41,867 bases of DNA. Source: Deltaproteobacteria bacterium UBA6601 (GTDB lineage Bacteria > Myxococcota_A > UBA796 > UBA9615). Positions 1 to 7,336 of the stretch are shown piece after piece. The DNA lies in contig DJIF01000089.1 of NCBI GenBank assembly GCA_002433485.1, positions 4,981 through 46,847 of the forward strand. The letters run 5' to 3'. The notes beneath the pieces are model-generated. The model was not told where the DNA came from. It did not search any database and saw only the letters and a program-made list of their open reading frames with translations. A program made the translations under genes and the position numbers. Position 1 is the first letter of the stretch. Each line of letters opens with the position of its first letter.

Positions 1-675
1 GCTGGTGACGACGACGACAGCGCTCACAGCGGTGACGACGACGACAGCGATACTCTGGTTACTGTTGACTATGTGTTTTCTTACTGGACCGACTATCAGA
101 GCCAGATCCTGCAGTGCAACCAGACCGTTCGCGTCACTGGTCACGCTGAGTTCTCTGCGCTCGGTGGCCTGGTAGACGGCTGCAACAACTGCACCGGTCA
201 CATCGAGTTGGATAGCGCGAGCATCGTTGACGTTTCTGACCCTGCTACCGATGCCGATGCCTGTGACCCTGCGGTTCTCACTGCTGCTGCGTCGGACTTC
301 GGTCAGGCCATGCTCACCGTGGCTCCTGACGGCTACGGCGACTTCCTGACCATGGGTCTGATTGATGTCACTGCTCTCGGCACGCTGGGACTGGATCTGG
401 CAGCGGCCGGTGGCTACACCGCTGATGACATGATCGCGACCTGGACGGAGTACGATCTGGAGTTCACCCATGCGGGCTATGTCGAGTCCAACGAGGGCAC
501 GCTCTCCGCTGACTCTGGCCTTGATACGGTCGCCGGAAACGCTGGGGGTAACTCCAATTGGTACGGCTACTGGCAGTTGTTCAAGAACCCTGCTGACAAC
601 ACTCACACCGGCGTCGACCTTGATGGCGCTTACGGTGGGCAGGCTGTCTGGGTGATTCAGTTCACCTCTCAATAG
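1..675 (+). CDS. C-terminal part of a secreted or lipoprotein-type protein with Asp-rich repeats
   Basis: The reading frame is open from the first base, so the N-terminus lies outside the window; 224 residues are visible. They begin with two GDDDDS blocks (residues 2-7 and 11-16), an acidic linker of the kind that follows the lipobox in many lipoproteins of myxobacteria-like organisms. The rest is a roughly 200-residue domain rich in Gly, Asp, Ala and Thr with four Cys (39, 61, 64, 88, including CNNC) and many aromatic residues near the end, ending WVIQFTSQ. No catalytic motif is recognised. An extracellular, disulfide-stabilised beta domain is the best inference. A strong hairpin terminator follows at 724. 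The gene cut at the other end of the window also has an Asp-rich linker after a lipobox and would continue into this one in frame if the ends were joined. Confidence 0.75.
   Translation, partial: AGDDDDSAHSGDDDDSDTLVTVDYVFSYWTDYQSQILQCNQTVRVTGHAEFSALGGLVDGCNNCTGHIELDSASIVDVSDPATDADACDPAVLTAAASDFGQAMLTVAPDGYGDFLTMGLIDVTALGTLGLDLAAAGGYTADDMIATWTEYDLEFTHAGYVESNEGTLSADSGLDTVAGNAGGNSNWYGYWQLFKNPADNTHTGVDLDGAYGGQAVWVIQFTSQ
4..48 (+). repeat. Duplicated 18-bp GDDDDS-coding unit
   Basis: An identical 18-bp unit (GGT, four GAC codons, AGC) occurs at 4-21 and 31-48, separated by 9 bp coding Ala-His-Ser. It is the visible end of what is probably a longer acidic tandem repeat cut by the window edge. Confidence 0.85.
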
Positions 676-723
676 CCTCTATGACCTAGCCTCTTTGAGG
701 TTGGGTCTTGAAGAGACGCCAAG

Positions 724-763
724 AGCGGCGGGGTCGGTGAAACCGGCTCCGCCGCTTTGTCTT
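724..763 (+). terminator. Rho-independent terminator of the first gene
   Basis: A 15-bp stem (724-738 with 742-756, two G-T wobbles) with a GAA loop is followed by TTGTCTT. It lies 48 bases after the stop at 675 and before the convergent gene that ends at 835, so it may serve both strands. Confidence 0.85.
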
Positions 764-834
764 GGTAGGCTGCAGTGCCGAGTTGGCTTCGACCTGGGCG
801 AGCTGCTGGCTAGGGAACCGTTACAGCGGAGTTT

Positions 835-1725
835 TTACTCCAGCTCGTAGCTGGGAGGAGCCTCAGGATCGATGGGGTCGAGAATTGCCCGTAAGAAGAA
901 CAGGCTGGGGATCAGGAAGGCGATCACAGCCCAGCTGATGGCGACCGCGCGCAGCACCCGTCGGTGGGGTTGGGCCCCTGTAGAAGAACGCAGCAGCCGA
1001 GACCAGATGCCATACATCAGGCCAGCGTTGAGTCTGGCGCCTCCGTTGCGTAGGACATCGCGTTGTGCGGAGCTGAGGCCACCGACCCTACGGAAGTCGG
1101 CTCCATCAACCAGCGCTCCTTCGATTTCGGTGTTCTGGAACCAGGCTTCGGTGAAGATAGAGCTGCGCAGGTCGGCGTTCTGCAGATTCACCTCTTCCAG
1201 GACTGCACCGGTGAAGTCACAGCCTTCCAGCCGAGCGTTCTCCAGGTTGACGCAGGTCAGCTTGCTGCCGCTAAGGTCGCAGACCGAGAGCCGGCTCTCT
1301 GCCAGGTCGCAGTCTTCAAACGTGCAATCTCTCATCGAGAGCAGCGACAGGTGCGAGCGACCAAGGTCGACCTTGCCCAATCGAGCGCCCTCCATGTCCA
1401 GCAGGGTCCAGCTGCTTGAGGCTGCCTTGAGGTCTTGTAGCTGGCTCTCTCTCAGGTGACAGCGGGACAGATAGCTGTTCTCCATACAGCATTGGCTCAG
1501 CTTGGCCCCGGAGAACTCGGATGCGGAAATCTGCACTCCTCTCAGGTCCAGTTCGCCGTGCTCCCCTTCGATGAGGAGCCTGCTCTGATGAGCTTCTGAG
1601 CTGAGCTGTTGGGCTGCTGGCGGGTTCTTGTTGATTGCTTGGAGGGAGCGGCTGATGGCCAGGGCCGGCCGTTCTCCGAAAAGGAAGGGAGCGATGGAGC
1701 GGAGACTGCTGAATAAAGCGCGCAT
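835..1725 (-). CDS. Pentapeptide-repeat protein with C-terminal membrane anchor
   Basis: The protein has 296 residues. Residues about 55-215 form a pentapeptide-repeat array with Leu or Phe centres every fifth residue (for example DLAES, DLSGS, NLENA, DFTGA, NLQNA, DLRSS), predicted to fold as a right-handed quadrilateral beta helix. A hydrophobic segment at about 258-281 is a single membrane helix followed by a short acidic tail, so the array probably faces the cytoplasm. There is no enzymatic motif; such arrays mostly bind proteins. The start at 1725 is preferred because the preceding residues look non-natural and would run into the divergent acyltransferase; an ATG at 1794 is the alternative. 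The gene stands alone on its strand between a terminator and a divergent neighbour. Confidence 0.8.
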   Translation of the reverse strand: MRALFSSLRSIAPFLFGERPALAISRSLQAINKNPPAAQQLSSEAHQSRLLIEGEHGELDLRGVQISASEFSGAKLSQCCMENSYLSRCHLRESQLQDLKAASSSWTLLDMEGARLGKVDLGRSHLSLLSMRDCTFEDCDLAESRLSVCDLSGSKLTCVNLENARLEGCDFTGAVLEEVNLQNADLRSSIFTEAWFQNTEIEGALVDGADFRRVGGLSSAQRDVLRNGGARLNAGLMYGIWSRLLRSSTGAQPHRRVLRAVAISWAVIAFLIPSLFFLRAILDPIDPEAPPSYELE

Positions 1726-1792
1726 CCTGGAGCATCCCCATGGCGGGCAAGTCTTTCGCCGCGCCTCGTCGCGCAGTATAACCCCCGACATC

Positions 1793-2593
1793 ATGGTCTC
1801 TCCCAGCCCTAAGCTGCGCTACAACCGTCGACTGGTGGACTTTGTCCTGTGGTTCGAGCAAGCCATCATGCGTTGGGGCATCTCTGACCTCGTCTACTTC
1901 ATCGTTGCTGGCCCTTTGGCTTTGGTGCTTCATTGCATCTTTTTTATCAAGCACGGGGTTGAAATCCGCGGTCGTGAGAACGTGCCCCCACGAGGCACTG
2001 GATTTTTTCTGCTGTGCAATCACATCTCTAAAGCAGAGGCTCCGGTCATTGCTGCGTGGCTCTATCCGCGCCCGTTTTGGTTCCCTTCCAAGGCTGAGTT
2101 CTATAAGGGTTGGGTGACCGGTTTCTTCTGGCAACTCTTCACTGCAGTGCATACTTTCCCTGTGCGTCGTGGCGAGCGGGACATGAAGGCGGTTGGCTTG
2201 ATGAAGGAGCTGCTGCAGCGGGGCAAGAATGTGCTGTTGTTTCCAGAGGGAACGCGGAGCACCGATGGAGAGCTTCAGCCTGGTAAGCGGGGGGTCGGCA
2301 TGATTGTCCATCAAGCCCAGCCTTTGGTTTTGCCGGTCTATGTGCGGGGCTTCGCTGAGCAGTGGCCAACCGGACACATGCTGCCGTTGTTGTCGGCACC
2401 CTCATCCTTGATCTCGTTTGGTAAGCCCATGGATCTCAGCAAGTATTGGGATCAGGAACTCAGCCGTGATGTGGCTCAGGCCATTGTCGATGAGGTGATG
2501 GTTGAAATTGCCCGTCTAAAGGCCGAGGTCGAGGAGCAGGAAGCCCCGGCTGAGGCGGGCGCTACAGAGCATCAAGGAGGAGATGAAACATGA
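1793..2593 (+). CDS. PlsC-family 1-acylglycerol-3-phosphate acyltransferase-like protein
   Basis: The 266-residue protein has the PlsC/LPLAT layout: a hydrophobic segment at about 31-52, the acceptor motif around residue 76 and the FPEGTRS glycerophosphate-binding motif at 150-156. Family members transfer an acyl chain to lysophosphatidic acid or a related acceptor at the inner membrane. Motif I reads NHISKAE, so the usual HX4D is HX4E here (H77, E82), a conservative but uncommon change. The ATG at 1793 is chosen because the sequence upstream overlaps the divergent gene and is not conserved-looking; no strong Shine-Dalgarno sequence precedes it. The stop overlaps the next start in ATGA, so the two genes are translationally coupled. 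Exact acceptor substrate is unknown. Confidence 0.85.
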   Translation: MVSPSPKLRYNRRLVDFVLWFEQAIMRWGISDLVYFIVAGPLALVLHCIFFIKHGVEIRGRENVPPRGTGFFLLCNHISKAEAPVIAAWLYPRPFWFPSKAEFYKGWVTGFFWQLFTAVHTFPVRRGERDMKAVGLMKELLQRGKNVLLFPEGTRSTDGELQPGKRGVGMIVHQAQPLVLPVYVRGFAEQWPTGHMLPLLSAPSSLISFGKPMDLSKYWDQELSRDVAQAIVDEVMVEIARLKAEVEEQEAPAEAGATEHQGGDET

Positions 2594-3189
2594 CGAGTTT
2601 TAAGTTTGCTGCGCTGTTGCTGATTTTGATGCTGGTTGCGCCGGCGCTTGCGGCCGGGTCGGACCGCAAGGTGGTGGCCCGCGTCCCCGACTGTGAGATT
2701 ACCGCTGGGGATCGTGATGAGCGGGGCAACAATCTTATGCTGTCGTACTGCAGTTGGCCGGTTGCCATGGAGGCGATCAAGTCGGTCTTTCTGAACGTTG
2801 CTGATCACGATCTCTATCACGATGCGGTGGTAGAGAGCACCGTTCTTCCAGATGGCAGGGTATTGCAGGTTCATCAGGCAAGCGGCATCTCTGACCGTCA
2901 GGTAACCCTCATCTACAAGAATGAGACTTTTGATGATGGTGGGTTGCGAGTTTCGTGGACGCTCGCAGAACAACAGGAACCCCTCGGTTCGGGTCGGATC
3001 CAGGCGGTGCTTGATGACGGTTCCTGGATGGTTCGGCCCGGCAAAGAGGGGCGCAGTGAGATTACCTATAGCCTGCGCTATGAGCCGGGTGGCCGGGTTC
3101 CGAAGTTCGTGGTGCGTGCATTTCAGAAGAATGGCATCGGCGAGATGCTTGAAGAGATGCGTGCTGCAGCGGTCAAGCTCAGCCCCTGA
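2590..3189 (+). CDS. Secreted START/SRPBCC-like protein
   Basis: The protein has 199 residues. An N-terminal signal peptide (hydrophobic 6-18, cleavage likely after ALA near residue 21) is followed by one domain resembling START or polyketide-cyclase-like lipid-binding folds: a YCSWPVAMEAI segment early, alternating strands in the middle, and a long C-terminal helix after PKFVVRAFQKNG. This assignment is from pattern only. The start is fixed by an ideal Shine-Dalgarno AAGGAGG at 2574-2580, 9 bases before the ATG, and it overlaps the acyltransferase stop by 4 bases. A periplasmic lipid-binding partner of the acyltransferase would fit the coupling, but that is inference. Confidence 0.75.
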   Translation: MTSFKFAALLLILMLVAPALAAGSDRKVVARVPDCEITAGDRDERGNNLMLSYCSWPVAMEAIKSVFLNVADHDLYHDAVVESTVLPDGRVLQVHQASGISDRQVTLIYKNETFDDGGLRVSWTLAEQQEPLGSGRIQAVLDDGSWMVRPGKEGRSEITYSLRYEPGGRVPKFVVRAFQKNGIGEMLEEMRAAAVKLSP

Positions 3190-3207
3190 ACTGCTGGTTG
3201 CCGATTA

Positions 3208-3227
3208 GCAGCCGCTCATATGGCTGC
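3208..3227. terminator. Hairpin at convergent gene ends
   Basis: GCAGCC (3208-3213) pairs with GGCTGC (3222-3227) around an 8-base loop that holds the stop codon of the minus-strand hydrolase (3216-3218). There is no T-tract. It could end transcription from either side. Confidence 0.35.
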
Positions 3228-3926
3228 AGTCTCGCTCGTTCTGGCTGCTGATTCAGCGCTTCGTCCGGTGAGTATCGAGGCAAAGCCGCGCGGGTCTTCC
3301 CAGGGGGCGAAGTGTCCGCAGGGAAGCCAGTGCAGTTGACCTCCAGTGGTGCGAGTGACGGCTTTGGCCACTTGAGAGGGGTACCACGGATCTCTCTTAC
3401 CCCAGATCAGGCGTACACCGCAGGAGTGAAGTCGGCGCGCCAACTGCCGGGGTGGCTTCATGCGTGCAGCGATGCGGCGCATCCGGGCTGGCCAGTTGGG
3501 ACCGTGATCGCCGAAGGCCTCCAGCAGAGAAGTTGCGTGCTCAGGCAGGCAGCCGCGAGCGAGAAAGCGCCGTCCACCATGTTGTTCGTAGAACAAGCGA
3601 TGCAGTGTGGGCAGCGCAGTCACGCGGATGGCTGTCCAATACAGCCCAAGAGCTGTTCCAGAAAGCACTACAGCCTGGCCGGGGCGGGCCATCATTGCGC
3701 AAAGGACACCGCCGAGGTCATGTCCGACCAGCATGTCGGAGCGCTCGGCGAGTGGGGCAAGCTCAGCGGCGCAGGCGGAAAGGCTCCAGTCGTCGCCGGT
3801 GCCGTCGTCGCCGAGCCCGGGGACCTGCGGTGTGACCAGTTCCCAGTTGGGCGGCAGCTGGATTCGCTCCCATAATCGCGGAGAGGTGGGCAGCCCGTGC
3901 AGAGCGAGTACCCGCATCGAGCCCAT
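3216..3926 (-). CDS. Alpha/beta hydrolase with Asp in the nucleophile position
   Basis: The 236-residue protein has an alpha/beta-hydrolase fold: LHGLPTS near residue 9 (oxyanion region), nucleophile elbow VGHDLGG with Asp70, acid candidate D179 in WGKRDPWYP, and catalytic His205 in CGHFAPWEDP. Most family esterases have Ser at the elbow; Asp is typical of epoxide hydrolases and haloalkane dehalogenases, which act through an alkyl-enzyme ester. The Trp that usually follows Asp in dehalogenases is Leu here, so substrate class is open. It is the last gene of the minus-strand operon, and its ATG overlaps the stop of the helicase gene in TGATG, indicating coupled translation. Confidence 0.8.
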   Translation of the reverse strand: MGSMRVLALHGLPTSPRLWERIQLPPNWELVTPQVPGLGDDGTGDDWSLSACAAELAPLAERSDMLVGHDLGGVLCAMMARPGQAVVLSGTALGLYWTAIRVTALPTLHRLFYEQHGGRRFLARGCLPEHATSLLEAFGDHGPNWPARMRRIAARMKPPRQLARRLHSCGVRLIWGKRDPWYPSQVAKAVTRTTGGQLHWLPCGHFAPWEDPRGFASILTGRSAESAARTSETAAI

Positions 3927-6109
3927 CAGCCGACTACCTCGACCTCATCACGGGATACGGTACGGGCGATCTCTCTGAGCTTCTCCGACATGTAAGGGTC
4001 TTCTTCATAGACCCTGCGCAGCTGTGAACAAAGGTCCTTGGTCCGGCGGAACGCTGAGACCAGATCCCCGGAGACGTCGTTGGCGCTGTCGACCATCAGC
4101 ATCAGCTCGTTCAAGCTGCGGCCTTCGTACCAGGCCAGACCGAAGGGGATCATCTCCGGGGTGAAGGTGACCGGCACTCCGATTGCGTGCTCGCACTTGC
4201 GGACCACCTCGCTGTAGCGAATCGAGCGCAGGTGTTTAGCTAGCTTGGCCGCGGCACCGCGGGGTCGTTCTCGTACCTCAACGGTGCGGGAGAAGGTGTT
4301 GGAAAGGGCGCAGAGGCCAGCGAAGATCAGGTTCGGTTCGAGTGAATCCAAGGCGCCGGAGATGGCAATCTCGGTGGAGAAGATCTCTTCGATCTGGAGG
4401 TGCCGGAGGATGCGCGCCCCGGAGTTAAAGCTGAGATCCTGGTTGAGGTAGCCCACTGACTGGAGGATCTCAGCTTTTTTCTGGAAGTCTTTGAAGACTC
4501 GCCCTTCACCTCTACGTAGGGATTTCTTCAGCTTGCGGTACCTGCGAACTCGTCCTAGCAGCGCGCGGGGCGGTGCTGGAGCGTCTGCTGCTTCCGGGTC
4601 CCAATTGTCACGGATGAGACCCTTGCGAATGTCTGTCAGTCGTCTGCGCTCTGTGGAACTGCGTTGGAGGAAGTGGAAGTTGAGGAAGCTCTTATCGATC
4701 ACCTCGCGGATCTCATCGAGATCTCGGTCATGGCGCTCAATGAGGTTCACCACTGAGTTGAAGCTCAGGTTAAAGGCCGATCGAACCTGCTCATGATCTC
4801 CAGCCAGGTAGGAGACAATGGCCTCCTCATCACGACGGAAGTCGGCAAACTCCTCGAGGATGACTACGTAGCCGACGTCGTCGAGTCCCCGGCGCCCGGC
4901 GCGGCCTGCCTTCTGCATGAATTGACGCACGGTCAGTGGCACCACAGCTCGCCCGTCGTACTTGCGCAGTGCCTGAAAACAGACGCATCGAGCCGGCATG
5001 TTGATGCCTAGAGCGAAGGTCGAGGTGCAGTAGAGCACCTTGATCAGGCGCCGTTCATAGAGTTCCTCGACAAAGCCCTTGAGACCTACGTGCAGGCCGG
5101 CGTGGTGATAGGCGATGCCCTTGAGGTAGAGGTCCTCCTGCTCGGAGGTCATAACCTTGTCGAAGTCGGCATCGAACTGATCGACCCGGGCCTTGATCAG
5201 CTGCTTTTCTTCGGCGTTGGTAAAGCCTTCACTGGGGCCTCTTCGGCCGAGCTCCCGAGCAAATTGTTCGCTCATTTTGCGCGAGAACACGAAGTAAAGG
5301 AGTGGCCGGAAGTCGCCACCGAGCATCTTGATGATTTCCCAGTGGCGGGTCTCGGCCTGCCCCGGCATGGTCAGACGTTTACTGTTGCGTCGGCCGCCAC
5401 GGCGACGTCCCCCGCCGCGGGCCCGTCGATCTTGGTCTTTCTTCTTTTTCAGCTCGGCGCTCTTGCGGGTGGCCACTTCGACCCAGCGTTTGTGCAGATG
5501 CCTGTAGCGGTCAAAATCGCAGATTCCCGCGTCCCTGTTGGCCAGATAGATGTCGAGGGGGACATGTCTCTTGTTGGAAATAACGACCTCAACCTGCTGG
5601 CCCCGCACGTGGGTGAGCCAATCGGCGAATTCCTGAATATTGGCCAGGGTCGCTGACAGTCCGAGGATGTTCACCGATGGCGGCAGGTAGATGAGAACCT
5701 CTTCCCAGACGGTTCCCCGCTCAATATCGTCGAGGAAGTGGATCTCATCGATGATCACGTAGCTGAGCCGCTCCAGATTTTCTCCGGTGAGCAGCATGTT
5801 GCGCAGGATCTCGGTGGTCATGATGCGCAGCGGCGCGTCGCGGTTGATCACCAGGTCACCGGTGATCAGGCCGACGTTGTCCGAGCCATGTTCCTTGCAG
5901 TAGTCGCGGAATTTCTGGTTGGAGAGCGCCTTTACCGGAGCGGTGTATATGACATCTCGCTGCTCGCTTAGCGCTTGTTCGACGATGTAGTCGGCGATGA
6001 TGGTCTTGCCGGTGCCGGTGGGCGCGGAGACCAGAACGCTGCGCTGGTTACGGGCGTGTTCGATGGCCTCCTGCTGGAAGGAGTCGAGTTCGAGTCCGCG
6101 GTACTGCAT
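3926..6109 (-). CDS. Ski2/Mtr4-like DEAD/DEAH-box RNA helicase
   Basis: The 727-residue superfamily 2 helicase has motif I SAPTGTGKT (28-36), motif II DEIH (121-124), motif III SAT (152-154) and motif VI QKAGRAGRRG (399-408), the arrangement of the Ski2-like family. The C-terminal 300 residues are helical, as in the ratchet and DSHCT-like regions of Ski2. Members unwind structured RNA with 3'-5' polarity and feed exonucleases. A very basic insertion (about 215-247, rich in Lys, Arg and Gly) splits the helicase core and probably binds RNA. The start lies 6 bases after the stop of the sigma factor gene and the end overlaps the hydrolase start, placing it in the same operon as ileS and rpoH. Confidence 0.9.
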   Translation of the reverse strand: MQYRGLELDSFQQEAIEHARNQRSVLVSAPTGTGKTIIADYIVEQALSEQRDVIYTAPVKALSNQKFRDYCKEHGSDNVGLITGDLVINRDAPLRIMTTEILRNMLLTGENLERLSYVIIDEIHFLDDIERGTVWEEVLIYLPPSVNILGLSATLANIQEFADWLTHVRGQQVEVVISNKRHVPLDIYLANRDAGICDFDRYRHLHKRWVEVATRKSAELKKKKDQDRRARGGGRRRGGRRNSKRLTMPGQAETRHWEIIKMLGGDFRPLLYFVFSRKMSEQFARELGRRGPSEGFTNAEEKQLIKARVDQFDADFDKVMTSEQEDLYLKGIAYHHAGLHVGLKGFVEELYERRLIKVLYCTSTFALGINMPARCVCFQALRKYDGRAVVPLTVRQFMQKAGRAGRRGLDDVGYVVILEEFADFRRDEEAIVSYLAGDHEQVRSAFNLSFNSVVNLIERHDRDLDEIREVIDKSFLNFHFLQRSSTERRRLTDIRKGLIRDNWDPEAADAPAPPRALLGRVRRYRKLKKSLRRGEGRVFKDFQKKAEILQSVGYLNQDLSFNSGARILRHLQIEEIFSTEIAISGALDSLEPNLIFAGLCALSNTFSRTVEVRERPRGAAAKLAKHLRSIRYSEVVRKCEHAIGVPVTFTPEMIPFGLAWYEGRSLNELMLMVDSANDVSGDLVSAFRRTKDLCSQLRRVYEEDPYMSEKLREIARTVSRDEVEVVG

Positions 6110-6115
6110 TGCTGT

Positions 6116-7336
6116 TCAGGGCTTGTCGACCGACAATTCGACTTCGGTGCCCATCTCTTTGAGGAGGTGGGCCTTTAGTCGCTGCTTCATGCGGGCCTCG
6201 ATCTGTCGTACTCGCTCTCGGGTCACCCCGAAGCGCTGCCCGACCTCCTCCAGGGTAAGCGGTTCTTCGGCCATCAGCCTCTCGTGCCAGATTACCAGCT
6301 CCCGGGGTTTGTCGATGGTCTTGCCAAAGCTGCGCATGGATGCGCTGACCAGGTTCATCATTTCCGCTTCCCCTACCTGAACGTCAAGATCGGGGCTGCT
6401 GGAAGGGATGGTCTGCCCCAGAGTTCGGTCGTCTTCCTGACCGATCGGCTGGTCCAGACTGGCGTCGGGTGAGCCCAGCCTCTGTTGCATCTCAATCACA
6501 TCTTTGACCTCGACGTCGAGATTCTCAGCGATGCGGTCTGGAGTGGGGTCGAAGCCCATCTGCTTGAGCCGTCGGGTCTCTTTGTTCAAGTTGTAGAACA
6601 GCTTGCGTTTGGCTTGAGTGGTGCCGACCTTGACGATGCGGTGGTTGGCTAGCAGGAAGTACATGACATACGCCTGGATCCAATAGCGGGCGTAGGTAGA
6701 GAGGCGCACACCGCGGTTCGGGTCGAATTTTTGGACCGCCTTCATGAGGCCAATATTGCCCTCTTGGATGAGGTCGAGAACGTTCTTGTAGTAGCGGCGG
6801 TACTTGAATGCGATCTTTGCCACCAGTCGCAGGTTGGCGGTCACCAGTTTATAGGCTGCTTCAGGGTCACCGTGTTGTTGGTAGCGGCTGGCCAGATCAA
6901 CTTCTTCTTCTACGGTCAGGAGGTCATAGCGGGAGACCTCGGCCATATAGGCCTGCAAGGGATCGCGGACCGCTACGAAGGAGTCTTCGGCCCGAGGCTG
7001 TAAACTTGCGCTGCCGACCGTATTGCGACGGAAGTCGGTGACCGCCGGTGGGCTGGCGGTGTCGTTGGCCAGGGCCTTGGTCTCAGCGGTAAGCGAGCTG
7101 TTTGACTCGGCCGCTGCGCGGTCATCGATCAACAGGCTGGCTGTGTCCACGCCCCTACCCAGGGCAGGGACATCGAGGGTAATTGGATTGTCCGTGTAGC
7201 TCTCGATGCGATGGGCTGAAGCCGCTGCCTCAATGCTGTCGTCGATGACGGTCTCGACCTCCAATCGTTGTTTGGGGTCCAGCACAGCGTCGGGTTGTAA
7301 GGCCTGCTTGGCTTGTTCCTTGGGGTCCTCGCTCAT
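6116..7336 (-). CDS. rpoH: RNA polymerase sigma factor, RpoH (sigma-32) type
   Basis: The protein has 406 residues, longer than the usual 285 or so. Residues 1-120 are a low-complexity extension rich in Ala, Asp and Glu. Region 1.2/2 runs from about 125 to 235, with core-binding DLIQEGNIGLMKAVQKFDP and -10 recognition STYARYWIQAYVM. An RpoH-box-like segment QAKRKLFYNL follows at 241-250, which favours RpoH over RpoD or RpoS. Region 4 near the C-terminus contains LEEVGQRFGVTRERVRQIE, the -35 helix-turn-helix. It would direct transcription of stress genes. Its ATG overlaps the ileS stop (ATGA), so it is made together with IleS. The function of the N-terminal extension is unknown; a regulatory or stability role is possible. 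Confidence 0.88.
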   Translation of the reverse strand: MSEDPKEQAKQALQPDAVLDPKQRLEVETVIDDSIEAAASAHRIESYTDNPITLDVPALGRGVDTASLLIDDRAAAESNSSLTAETKALANDTASPPAVTDFRRNTVGSASLQPRAEDSFVAVRDPLQAYMAEVSRYDLLTVEEEVDLASRYQQHGDPEAAYKLVTANLRLVAKIAFKYRRYYKNVLDLIQEGNIGLMKAVQKFDPNRGVRLSTYARYWIQAYVMYFLLANHRIVKVGTTQAKRKLFYNLNKETRRLKQMGFDPTPDRIAENLDVEVKDVIEMQQRLGSPDASLDQPIGQEDDRTLGQTIPSSSPDLDVQVGEAEMMNLVSASMRSFGKTIDKPRELVIWHERLMAEEPLTLEEVGQRFGVTRERVRQIEARMKQRLKAHLLKEMGTEVELSVDKP

